Shown piece by piece: positions 22,387 to 30,145 of a stretch of 64,000 nt of DNA (its first letter is position 1; each line of letters opens with the position of its first letter). Source of the DNA: an uncultured Myxococcaceae bacterium (lineage in GTDB: Bacteria; Myxococcota_A; Polyangia; Polyangiales; Ga0077539); the NCBI GenBank assembly GCA_945952225.1, contig CAMFHP010000019.1, positions 1-64,000 on the forward strand, given 5' to 3'. Below the pieces are notes generated by a model. That model had not been told where the DNA came from and searched no databases. It saw only the letters and a program-made list of their open reading frames with translations. The translations under genes and the position numbers were made by a program.

Positions 22387-25215
22387 ATGCCCCCGCCCGA
22401 CCGCGACCTGGTGCGCTTCTTCAAATCCGCCCGGTGGGACGACGCGGCGCTCGCCGACCTCGTACGCGAGGTGGGCGCCGTGAGCGCCTCGGAGCTCCGC
22501 GCGGTGCTCCCGCTGCTCACCGACCGCACGCTCATGAACGACCCGCCCGCGCATCGCCGTCGTTGCGCGGCCTTCGCGGCGCTGCTCCACGCATGGCCCG
22601 ACCCGTCGCTCTTCGTCCCCGTGGTGCGCGCGATCCGCTCGGGCGAGCCCACGCTGCGCGCGGCCCTCGTGCCCGTGGTGCCGCGGATCCACCACTCCGA
22701 CGCCCACGACGAGCTCTGCCAGCTCCTCACGGTGACCGACATCGAGGTGCGCCGCGCGGGCGCCACGCTGCTCAAGACCCTCGGCGGACGGTCGGCCTTT
22801 CTGCTCGTGCACGAGATGGTGCGCGACGCCGAGTTCGTGGGCCGCATCGAGGCGATGGAGGCCTTCGCCGTAAAGGCCCGCCACGGCGCCATTCCGCTGC
22901 TCACCGAGGTGCTGCGCCACGGCTCGGTGCAGGAGCGCGCGCGGGCCCTCGTGTACCTCGGCGACCGCGAGCTCATGGCGAAGGACCTCGGCGGCGCCGC
23001 CGACGTGGTGATCGCCGCCCTCAACGACCGCGACGAGCGCATCGTGGGGCGGGCCATCGACGCGCTCGCGGGTCTCGTCTCGGAGGATGAGTTCTTCGAG
23101 CGCGTGGGCATGCGCATCGACGCGTCGAGCCTGGTGCTCATGAAGGCCGTGGTCGAGGCCCTGCGCCGCTACGCCTCGCCGCGCTCCATCGAGCTTCTGG
23201 GAAGGCGTTTTCGCGCGGGCCCCAACCCCATCCGCCTCGACGTGCTCGACAGCCTGGAGCACATCGGCACCGACGACGTGCTGCCCGTGATCGCCGACGC
23301 CCTCGCGGCGCCGCACATGGCCGTGCGCGAGCGCGCGGGGCGCGTGATGGCCAACCTCTCGAAGGCCGGCAAGATCGACACGGCGCGCACGGTGATGTGG
23401 CTCCTGCGCAGCACCGACGTGAACGTGCGACGCATCGCCGTCGAGGTCGCGCGCACGGTGCCCGACCGCGCGAGCTCGCTGTGGCCGCGGCTCCTCGACA
23501 TGCTCCGCGACCAGGACTGGTGGGTGCGCGAGCGCGTGATGGACACCCTCGCCGAGATCGCGGGCGACCAGCTCACGCGGTACCTCGTCGCGATGCTCGA
23601 CGACCCCTCCGACGTGGTGCGCCGCTTCGCCATCGGGGCGCTGAACCGTCTCAAGGATCCCAAGTGCCTCGGCGCCCTCGTGCGCTGCGCGATGAACGAC
23701 GACGACTGGTGGGTGCGCGAGATCGCCGTGCAGTCGGTGGCGGCCCTCGGAGACCTCCGCGCGGTGCCCTACCTCGTGGACCTCATGGGGCGCACCCCCG
23801 AGCTGCGCCTCGCGTGCATCGAGGCCCTGCGTACGCTCAACGCCCGCGAGTCGGCGCACGAGATCGCCGTGCTGCTCATCGACGAGGACCCCGACGTGCG
23901 CCTCGCCGCCCTCAAGGCCGTGGAGTTCTTCGAAGCGCGCTCGGAGATCGACCGCGTGCACGCGCTGGAGAGCGACCCCGTGGGGCGCGTGCGCGTGGCG
24001 GCCCGCGCGCTGCTCGACGCGTGGTCGGTGACGCCCACCAGCACGCTCGTGACCGACGGATCGCTGCCGCTCCTCGACCGGCTCCTCGTGGGCATGGCGC
24101 AGAACGGCGCCGACGACCTGGTGCTCTCGGGCGGGCGTACGCCGTACGTGAAGCGCCACGGGCGGATGCTCCCCATGGGCAACGGCGCGCTGCCCGAAGA
24201 CACGGTGCGCGCGATGCTCATGCCGCTGCTCACGGCCGATCAGCGCAAGGCCCTCGACGCCCTCGACGACGTGGACCTCTCGTACGAGGTGAAGGCCTCG
24301 GGGCAGCGGTTTCGCGCGCACATCTTCCGGCAGATGGCGGGCATCTCGGCGGTGTTTCGACTGGTGAACAACGAGGTGCCGCAGCTTGAAACGCTGGGGC
24401 TTCCTCCGGCGGTGGCCTCGCTCGCGACGATGAAGAACGGCCTCGTGCTCGTGGGCGGTCCCACGGGTTCGGGCAAGAGCACCACGCTCGCCGCGCTCGT
24501 CGACTACATGAACCGCACGTCGACGTCGCGGCACATCGTGACCCTCGAAGACCCCATCGAGGTGGTGCATCGGCGCAAGGGGTGTCTCATCAACCAGCGC
24601 GAGGTGGGCACGCACACAAACTCGTTCCACGCGGCGCTGCGCGCGGTGCTGCGGCAGGACCCCGACGTGATCCTCGTGGGCGAGATGCGCGACCTCGCGA
24701 TGGTGTCGTTCGCCGTGACCGCCGCGGAGACGGGCCACCTGGTCTTCGGCACGGTGCACACCTCGTCGGCCGAGACCACCGTCGACCGTCTCATCAACAC
24801 GTTCCCCAGCGCGCAGCAGCCGCAGGTGCGCGCGATGCTCGCCGAGTCGCTCCGCGCGGTGGTGTGCCAGCACCTCATTCCGCGCAAAGACGGTCCGGGC
24901 CGCGCCATCGCGTGCGAGGTGATGCTCAACAGCGACGCGGTCTCGAACCTCATTCGCAAGGGCAAGGCGTTTCAGATCCCCGCGGTCATCGCCACGTCGC
25001 GCGACGCGGGCATGCAGTCGATGGACTCGGAGCTCATGCGCCTCTACCGCGAGGGCCGCATCGCCGCCGAGGAGGCCTACCTCCGCGCCTCGGACAAGAA
25101 GTCGTTCGAAATGGCCTTCGGGTGGAGCGCCGACGGCGCCACGCGCACCTCGCCCACGACGCAGACGCGCTTCCCCTCGGCCGACCTGACCAGCATTGCG
25201 CCCGCAGGGGTGTGA
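22387..25215 (+). CDS. HEAT-repeat / PilT-type ATPase fusion
   Basis: 942 residues. The first ~560 are tandem HEAT/armadillo-like helical repeats (for example VRRAGATLLKTLGG; PIRLDVLDSLEHIG; WWVREIAVQSVAALGDLRAV). The rest is a complete PilT-family ATPase: an N-domain (DLVLSGGRTPYVKRHG), Walker A GGPTGSGKST, Asp box LEDPIEVVH, Walker B VILVGEMRD, His box HLVFGTVHTSSAETT and the C-terminal SNLIRKGK element. PilT hexamers drive pilus retraction at the inner-membrane base. The HEAT part is about as long as the ATPase and probably a protein-docking platform. GAGGA lies 11 bases upstream of ATG 22387. A second pilT follows 10 bases later. Confidence 0.9.
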   Translation: MPPPDRDLVRFFKSARWDDAALADLVREVGAVSASELRAVLPLLTDRTLMNDPPAHRRRCAAFAALLHAWPDPSLFVPVVRAIRSGEPTLRAALVPVVPRIHHSDAHDELCQLLTVTDIEVRRAGATLLKTLGGRSAFLLVHEMVRDAEFVGRIEAMEAFAVKARHGAIPLLTEVLRHGSVQERARALVYLGDRELMAKDLGGAADVVIAALNDRDERIVGRAIDALAGLVSEDEFFERVGMRIDASSLVLMKAVVEALRRYASPRSIELLGRRFRAGPNPIRLDVLDSLEHIGTDDVLPVIADALAAPHMAVRERAGRVMANLSKAGKIDTARTVMWLLRSTDVNVRRIAVEVARTVPDRASSLWPRLLDMLRDQDWWVRERVMDTLAEIAGDQLTRYLVAMLDDPSDVVRRFAIGALNRLKDPKCLGALVRCAMNDDDWWVREIAVQSVAALGDLRAVPYLVDLMGRTPELRLACIEALRTLNARESAHEIAVLLIDEDPDVRLAALKAVEFFEARSEIDRVHALESDPVGRVRVAARALLDAWSVTPTSTLVTDGSLPLLDRLLVGMAQNGADDLVLSGGRTPYVKRHGRMLPMGNGALPEDTVRAMLMPLLTADQRKALDALDDVDLSYEVKASGQRFRAHIFRQMAGISAVFRLVNNEVPQLETLGLPPAVASLATMKNGLVLVGGPTGSGKSTTLAALVDYMNRTSTSRHIVTLEDPIEVVHRRKGCLINQREVGTHTNSFHAALRAVLRQDPDVILVGEMRDLAMVSFAVTAAETGHLVFGTVHTSSAETTVDRLINTFPSAQQPQVRAMLAESLRAVVCQHLIPRKDGPGRAIACEVMLNSDAVSNLIRKGKAFQIPAVIATSRDAGMQSMDSELMRLYREGRIAAEEAYLRASDKKSFEMAFGWSADGATRTSPTTQTRFPSADLTSIAPAGV

Positions 25216-25225
25216 GGGCACCGCC

Positions 25226-26311
25226 ATGGCACGCCTCGATTCATTCCTCCGCCTCGTCGTCGATCAGCAGGCCAGCGACCTGCACTTCCACGCCGGCAAC
25301 GCGCCGATCATCCGCCACGACGGCGAGCTCATTCCGCTGCCCTTCCGCTCGCTCTCGCCCGAGGAGGCCGAGCGCTTTCTCTTCGAGGTCTTCACCGACG
25401 ATCAGCGCGAGGCCTTCGAGCGCGACCGCGAGCTCGACTTCGCCTACACCGCCGACGGCGTGGGGCGCTTTCGCGTGAACGTGTTCCGCCAGTCGCACGG
25501 CATCGGCGCGGTGTTCCGCGTGATTCCCAACACGGTGCCCACGATCGAGAGCCTCTCGCTCCCGTCGGTGTTGCGAAAGCTCACCGCGCACCAGAACGGC
25601 CTCGTGCTCGTCACGGGCCCCACGGGCTCGGGCAAGACCACCACCCTCGCGGCGATGATCCACGAGATCAACGCCACGCACCGCCGACACGTCATCACCA
25701 TCGAAGACCCCATCGAGTTCGTGCACACGCCCCTCAAGAGCGTGGTCACGCAGCGCCAGGTGGGCGTGCACGCGGCGACCTTCTCGCAGGCCCACCGCTC
25801 GGCGCTCCGCGAGGCGCCCGACGTGCTCGTCGTGGGCGAGATGCGCGACTACGAGACCGTCTCCCTCGCGCTCTCCGCCGCGGAGACGGGCGTGCTGGTG
25901 TTCGGCACGCTCCACGCGAACTCCGCCGCGAAGGCCGTCGACCGCATTCTCAACGTGTGCACCGACGAGGGCCGGGATCAGGTGCGCGGCGTGCTCTCGG
26001 TGCTGCTCCGCGGCGTGGTGGCGCAGCAGCTCTGCAAGCGCGCGTCGGGCGACGGTCGCGTGGCCGCGCTCGAGGTGCTGCTCCAGTCGTACGCGGTGTC
26101 GAACATGATCCGCGAGAACAAGCTCCATCAGCTCGACGCGGCGCTTCGCTCCGTGGATCCGACCGCGGGCGGATCGCAGAGCCTCGACCACGCGCTGATG
26201 TTCCACGTGCGCCAGGGAATGATCACCCCCGAGGAGGCCGCGCGCGTGGCCAACAGCCCCGAGGAGTTTCTTCGCCTCGCGCAGGACATGGGCTCGGAGG
26301 CGTGGGCATGA
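25226..26311 (+). CDS. pilT: PilT-type twitching motility ATPase
   Basis: 361 residues, the normal PilT length. N-domain: DQQASDLHFHAGNAPIIRHDGELI. ATPase motifs: Walker A TGPTGSGKTTT, Asp box IEDPIEFVHTP, Walker B VLVVGEMRD, His box GVLVFGTLHANSAAKAVDRI, then SNMIRENKLHQL near the C-terminus. It powers type IV pilus retraction. The window has two PilT-like proteins in a row, and other pil genes are absent, so which one is the primary retraction motor cannot be told; the symbol is by family. The stop overlaps the kinase start by four bases. Confidence 0.9.
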   Translation: MARLDSFLRLVVDQQASDLHFHAGNAPIIRHDGELIPLPFRSLSPEEAERFLFEVFTDDQREAFERDRELDFAYTADGVGRFRVNVFRQSHGIGAVFRVIPNTVPTIESLSLPSVLRKLTAHQNGLVLVTGPTGSGKTTTLAAMIHEINATHRRHVITIEDPIEFVHTPLKSVVTQRQVGVHAATFSQAHRSALREAPDVLVVGEMRDYETVSLALSAAETGVLVFGTLHANSAAKAVDRILNVCTDEGRDQVRGVLSVLLRGVVAQQLCKRASGDGRVAALEVLLQSYAVSNMIRENKLHQLDAALRSVDPTAGGSQSLDHALMFHVRQGMITPEEAARVANSPEEFLRLAQDMGSEAWA

Positions 26312-27840
26312 GCGTTCCAGCATCGCACTACGAGCGGGCCCGCGAGGCCGAGCGCGTCGGACAGCTCGACACGGCCGAGCATCTCTACGCGCGCCTCGGA
26401 CGCCCCGCCGACGCCGGTCGCGTCGCATGGAAGGCCGGCCGCTACGCCGACGCCGCGCGCCACCACGCCGACGCGGGCATGCCCTACGAGGCCGCGCTGT
26501 GCCTCCACCGCGCGGGCGACCTCGGCAACGCGATGGGATGGTGCCTCCGCGTGGCGCGCGACCACGCGGGCTATCGTCGCGCGAGTCAGCTCGCACTCCG
26601 CATCGCGTGGGACGGTGGCCCCTTCGACCTGGCCGTCGACCACTGGCTCGGGCGCTACCTCGCGAGCCCTCCGCAGGACGCGCAGGACGTCGCCGCCTTC
26701 GAACTCGCCGCGCGTCTCTACGAGCGCGAACGCATGACCGATGAGGCCCGCGCGGTCTCCGAGCGCGTGCTCGCGGTGCAGCCCCGCCACGCCGAGTCGC
26801 TGGCCCGCGTGGCGCGCCTCCAGCACACGCAGGCCCACGCCTCCATCGACGTGAACCTCGCGTCGCAAGACGTCGCCTTCGCGTCGCAGAACGTCCGTCG
26901 TACGGCGCCGCGCGGCGCGCTCCCCGACCTGCCCTCGTTGCCGCCGCCGTCACCTGCGCGCACGGCCCTTCGCGCGGCCTCGGGCGCGCAACCCGTGACC
27001 GTCGTCGACGTGCGCGCGCTGCCCGCGGGCTACGTGCTCGCCGAGCGCTACACCGTGGAGCGCAAGCTGGGCGAAGGGGGCATGGCGTCGGTGTACGCCG
27101 CGCACGACGGTGAGCTCGACGAGACCGTCGCGGTGAAGGTGTTTCAGAGCGACGACGCGAAGCTGGTCGCGCGCTTCAAGCAGGAGGTCGCGCTTTCACG
27201 CAAGCTCGCGCACCCGCACGTGATCCGGCTCTACGACGTGGGCGCGCAGGGCAACACGCGCTTTCTCACCATGGAGCTGCTCGACGGAACCTCGCTCGAC
27301 GCCTCGCTCGGTCGGCCCCTCGACGTGCGCACGGGGATCATCCTGTTGCTGCACGCCTGCGCGGGCCTCGGCGCGGCGCACGCGGCGGGCATCGTGCACC
27401 GTGACATCAAGCCGGCGAACTTCTTTCTCACGCGCGCCGGGGTGCTGAAGCTCATGGACTTCGGCATCGCGCGCCGGGCCGATGCGTCGGAGCGGCTCAC
27501 CACCGCGGGCTTCATCGCGGGCACGCCGCAGTACATGGCCCCGGAGCAGGTGAACAACTTCTCGAACGCCACCGCTGCGGCGGACCTCTACGCGCTCGGG
27601 TGCATGGCCTTCGAGATGTTCTCGGGCGATCTGCCCTTCGACCACGACGAGCTGTTGCCGCTGTTGAAGATGCACGCCGAGGCGCCGATTCCGTCGCTGC
27701 GCGCGCGCAACCCGCAGGTGCCCGGCGCCCTCGATGATCTCGTGCGTGCGTTGCTGGCGAAGCGTCCGGCGCAGCGTCCTGCGAGCTGTGAGGCCCTCGC
27801 ATCGGCGCTGCGCGCAGTGCTCGATGGAACGGGTCGGTAG
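26308..27840 (+). CDS. Ser/Thr protein kinase with N-terminal TPR-like region
   Basis: 510 residues. ATG 26308 overlaps the pilT stop (ATGA). The first ~165 residues are short helical repeats (TAEHLYARLGRPADAGRVAWKAGRYADAARHHADAG) resembling TPR. After a Pro/Ala linker comes a Hanks-type kinase: GEGGMASVYAAHDG (P-loop), VAVKVF (Lys), a Glu in the next helix, HRDIKPANFF (catalytic loop), DFGIA, and GTPQYMAPEQ. All catalytic residues are intact. No membrane segment. Coupling to two PilT ATPases suggests phosphorylation control of pilus motor activity; this is inference. Confidence 0.92.
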   Translation: MSVPASHYERAREAERVGQLDTAEHLYARLGRPADAGRVAWKAGRYADAARHHADAGMPYEAALCLHRAGDLGNAMGWCLRVARDHAGYRRASQLALRIAWDGGPFDLAVDHWLGRYLASPPQDAQDVAAFELAARLYERERMTDEARAVSERVLAVQPRHAESLARVARLQHTQAHASIDVNLASQDVAFASQNVRRTAPRGALPDLPSLPPPSPARTALRAASGAQPVTVVDVRALPAGYVLAERYTVERKLGEGGMASVYAAHDGELDETVAVKVFQSDDAKLVARFKQEVALSRKLAHPHVIRLYDVGAQGNTRFLTMELLDGTSLDASLGRPLDVRTGIILLLHACAGLGAAHAAGIVHRDIKPANFFLTRAGVLKLMDFGIARRADASERLTTAGFIAGTPQYMAPEQVNNFSNATAAADLYALGCMAFEMFSGDLPFDHDELLPLLKMHAEAPIPSLRARNPQVPGALDDLVRALLAKRPAQRPASCEALASALRAVLDGTGR

Positions 27841-27847
27841 CGCGCGG

Positions 27848-28498
27848 TCACTCCACGCAGAGCGTGGCGCCTTCGAGGTGGTACGCGCCGCCGCTGTTGG
27901 GCGTCGCGCGCAGCGTGCCTGCGGCCACCACCGCGCCACCCGCGGGAATCTCCGTGCCGCAGCAGATCCCCGAGTCGTCACCGCGGCACGCGAAGGCCTC
28001 CTCGGTGAGTCCGCGGAGTCCGATCGTGCGGAGCGAGGTCGTACCGCTGCCTTCGAGCGCCATGGATCCCTGGCAGTGGTTGCAGCAGGCGCCGTCGGGG
28101 CAGCCCACTTCGGTGCATCCGGCGCTCGCCGTGAGCGTGCCGCGCACGGCCACGAGCTGACCCGCGAGGCTCAGTCGGTTGTCGGCCACGTCGCCGAAGC
28201 TCCGGCGCGCGATGAGCCGCACGTTGGGCCCCGACGGGCAGCGCGGAATCGTCTGCGGCGCGGTGCATCCCGCCGAGGCGACGCACGCGGGCTGCCACGA
28301 TCCGCGGCCGCGCTGCACCACCCAGCGCGCGTCGCGAGGCCCTGCATCGACGGGCGTGCTCGCATCGGCAGCGGGGGCGGCGGACCCTGCATCGGCGCGC
28401 ACGACGGCGGGGCGACGAGGCGCGCGACGGGGCTGCGCGCTCGCGGTGGAGACACAGGCGGCGAGGAGCGAGAGCGAGGCGAGCGAGAGGATCTTCAT
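27848..28498 (-). CDS. Cys-rich lipoprotein, unknown function
   Basis: 216 residues. The signal ends at lipobox SLLAAC, followed by an Arg/Pro/Ala/Asp linker. The mature domain has about ten Cys residues in close pairs (VGCPDGACCNHCQGS; GICCGTEIPAGG), likely disulfides, in a Gly-rich beta structure (VAVRGTLTASAG; GGAVVAAGTL). The alternation of short strands suggests an OB-like or beta-sandwich fold. No family was recognised. AAGG precedes the ATG. It ends eight bases from the convergent kinase gene and is the last of three genes running down from the TonB receptor. Confidence 0.7.
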   Translation of the reverse strand: MKILSLASLSLLAACVSTASAQPRRAPRRPAVVRADAGSAAPAADASTPVDAGPRDARWVVQRGRGSWQPACVASAGCTAPQTIPRCPSGPNVRLIARRSFGDVADNRLSLAGQLVAVRGTLTASAGCTEVGCPDGACCNHCQGSMALEGSGTTSLRTIGLRGLTEEAFACRGDDSGICCGTEIPAGGAVVAAGTLRATPNSGGAYHLEGATLCVE

Positions 28499-28563
28499 GG
28501 CAGCGATGACCTTGTGAGAGTGGGTGCGCGCTCCGACCGCGGAGCTGCGTCGGGCCTTGGCGA

Positions 28564-30132
28564 TCACATCGCGGTCGGGCACACGTAGCCCGATTGCGCC
28601 GGCGCCGGCGCGATGCGCACGACCGCGCCCTGCGAGGGCACCGCGATGCGCGGGTCGGCGAGGCCCGACCACGGAGAGAGCTCGTTGGGGAGCGACCAGG
28701 TCTGGCCCGCGCGCGTCACGAGCGTGATCGCGTAGCGGCCCGCGGGGAGGCCCGCGTCGGTGCAGCGGATGTCGGGACGGAGCCGTGCGAGGGCCGCGGC
28801 GAGGCCCGGCGGGAGCTTCGGCGCGATGGGCGAGAGCGAGCCGTCGGGCTGCGGTTCGAGGGCGATGGGCGAGAGCACCACGCGCGCGGCGCGGGAGGTC
28901 ATCGGTGCGGTCGCGGCGGCGAAGACACCGGGCAGTCCGCTCTCGGGCGCGGCGGTTCCGACGAGGAGAACCGGGCGCTCGCGCTCGGGTTGATTGAGGG
29001 CCACGCGGAGGCGCGCGAGGGTCTCGGCGTCGGTGGAGGGCGAGGCGAGGGCCGCGCGCTCCGTCGCGTCGGGGTCGTGGAGCTTCACGAAGAACACCAG
29101 CGGGAAGATCCACGGCACCGCGGCGGACATCGTGGGCGACACGGGCACGGGCAGCAGCGTCGGGTGCGCGGGCCGGTACGCGGGGCCGAGCGTGAACTGC
29201 AGCGCCGCGTTGTCGAAGGGAACGCCCGCGTTGCGCACCGCGGGGAGCTCGCCGTCGACCACGCCCGACTGGATCGTGAACGCGGGGAGCGCCGACGCGA
29301 TGGTGCGGAGGTCGTCGGGCACGCCCGCAGGGAGGTTGCTCGGGAACGTGAGCACGCGCGCGGCGGACGAGAGCATCCCCGTGGCGGCGGCCCAGTCGGC
29401 GCGCATCGGGGCAGGGGGCGGTGCGGTGGGCGCGATGGGCATGAAGCCCGCGATCCCTTCGCTCGCGACGCGGAACACCGGGCGGTCTTCGCGCACGGGG
29501 AGCCCGAGGAACACGGTCACGCCGCGGGTGACGGCGCCGGTCTCGGGCATGGTCCACGCGGTGCCGGTGGCGGTGCTCGTGGGGCGTCCGACGCCGATGG
29601 GCACGAAGCGCGGCGCGGCCACGTCGGTGGGGTCTGCGACGGCGCCGCCGGCCACGTCGCCCTTCACGGGCTGCGAGCGCACGCCGTAGAGCGGGTGAAA
29701 GCCCTCGCGCTCGTCGCGGGCCGAGTAGAACGCGCGGAGCTGGTACTCCCCCGCGCGCTCGATGCTCGGAAAGACAAAGGTCATCGACGCGCGCACGCGG
29801 CCGTTCGCGATCGCCGTCGCGCCGAGAAAGAGCTGCGACGCGGGGATCGCCTGCACGCTCTCGGCGGTGGTCGCGAGGCCGTCGGGGGGCGGTCCGTTGT
29901 TCGCGCGGAACAAGAGCAGAATCACCCTGCCGAGGGGCGTCCCGTTCGCGTCGAGCGCGGGCGGCGGACCCTCGTAGAGCACGGTGCCCTCGATGCGTCC
30001 CGCGGGGGCGTTGTGGTTGGGGTATTCGCCCTCGGCGTTGCGATCGAGCGGGGCCGTGGAGCACGACGCGAGTCCGAGCGCGAGGGCCGCGAGCGAGCGT
30101 GCGGTGATGCGGTTGCGAAGGGAGTGGTTCAT
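28564..30132 (-). CDS. lipoprotein next to TonB receptor, unknown function
   Basis: 522 residues. The lipobox is LGLASC after a 20-residue signal; no Asp/Ala stalk. The first mature domain looks like a carboxypeptidase-regulatory-like beta-sandwich (GRIEGTVLYEGPPP ... GEYQLRAFYSARDEREG), a fold often used for carbohydrate or metal binding. The middle has long loops rich in Pro/Ala with repeated hydrophobic strands, and the C-terminus ends SGYVCPTAM. It starts 13 bases after the receptor stop, so it is probably the receptor's outer-leaflet partner (SusD-like by position, not by sequence). A Shine-Dalgarno-like GGAGCG precedes ATG 30132. Confidence 0.7.
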   Translation of the reverse strand: MNHSLRNRITARSLAALALGLASCSTAPLDRNAEGEYPNHNAPAGRIEGTVLYEGPPPALDANGTPLGRVILLLFRANNGPPPDGLATTAESVQAIPASQLFLGATAIANGRVRASMTFVFPSIERAGEYQLRAFYSARDEREGFHPLYGVRSQPVKGDVAGGAVADPTDVAAPRFVPIGVGRPTSTATGTAWTMPETGAVTRGVTVFLGLPVREDRPVFRVASEGIAGFMPIAPTAPPPAPMRADWAAATGMLSSAARVLTFPSNLPAGVPDDLRTIASALPAFTIQSGVVDGELPAVRNAGVPFDNAALQFTLGPAYRPAHPTLLPVPVSPTMSAAVPWIFPLVFFVKLHDPDATERAALASPSTDAETLARLRVALNQPERERPVLLVGTAAPESGLPGVFAAATAPMTSRAARVVLSPIALEPQPDGSLSPIAPKLPPGLAAALARLRPDIRCTDAGLPAGRYAITLVTRAGQTWSLPNELSPWSGLADPRIAVPSQGAVVRIAPAPAQSGYVCPTAM

Positions 30133-30145
30133 CGCTCGCTCCGTC

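Noticed and set aside
21526-25227. 1233-codon minus-strand frame over the HEAT-PilT gene
   Set aside because: His/Arg-rich low-complexity translation, no motif; the plus strand encodes clear PilT motifs.
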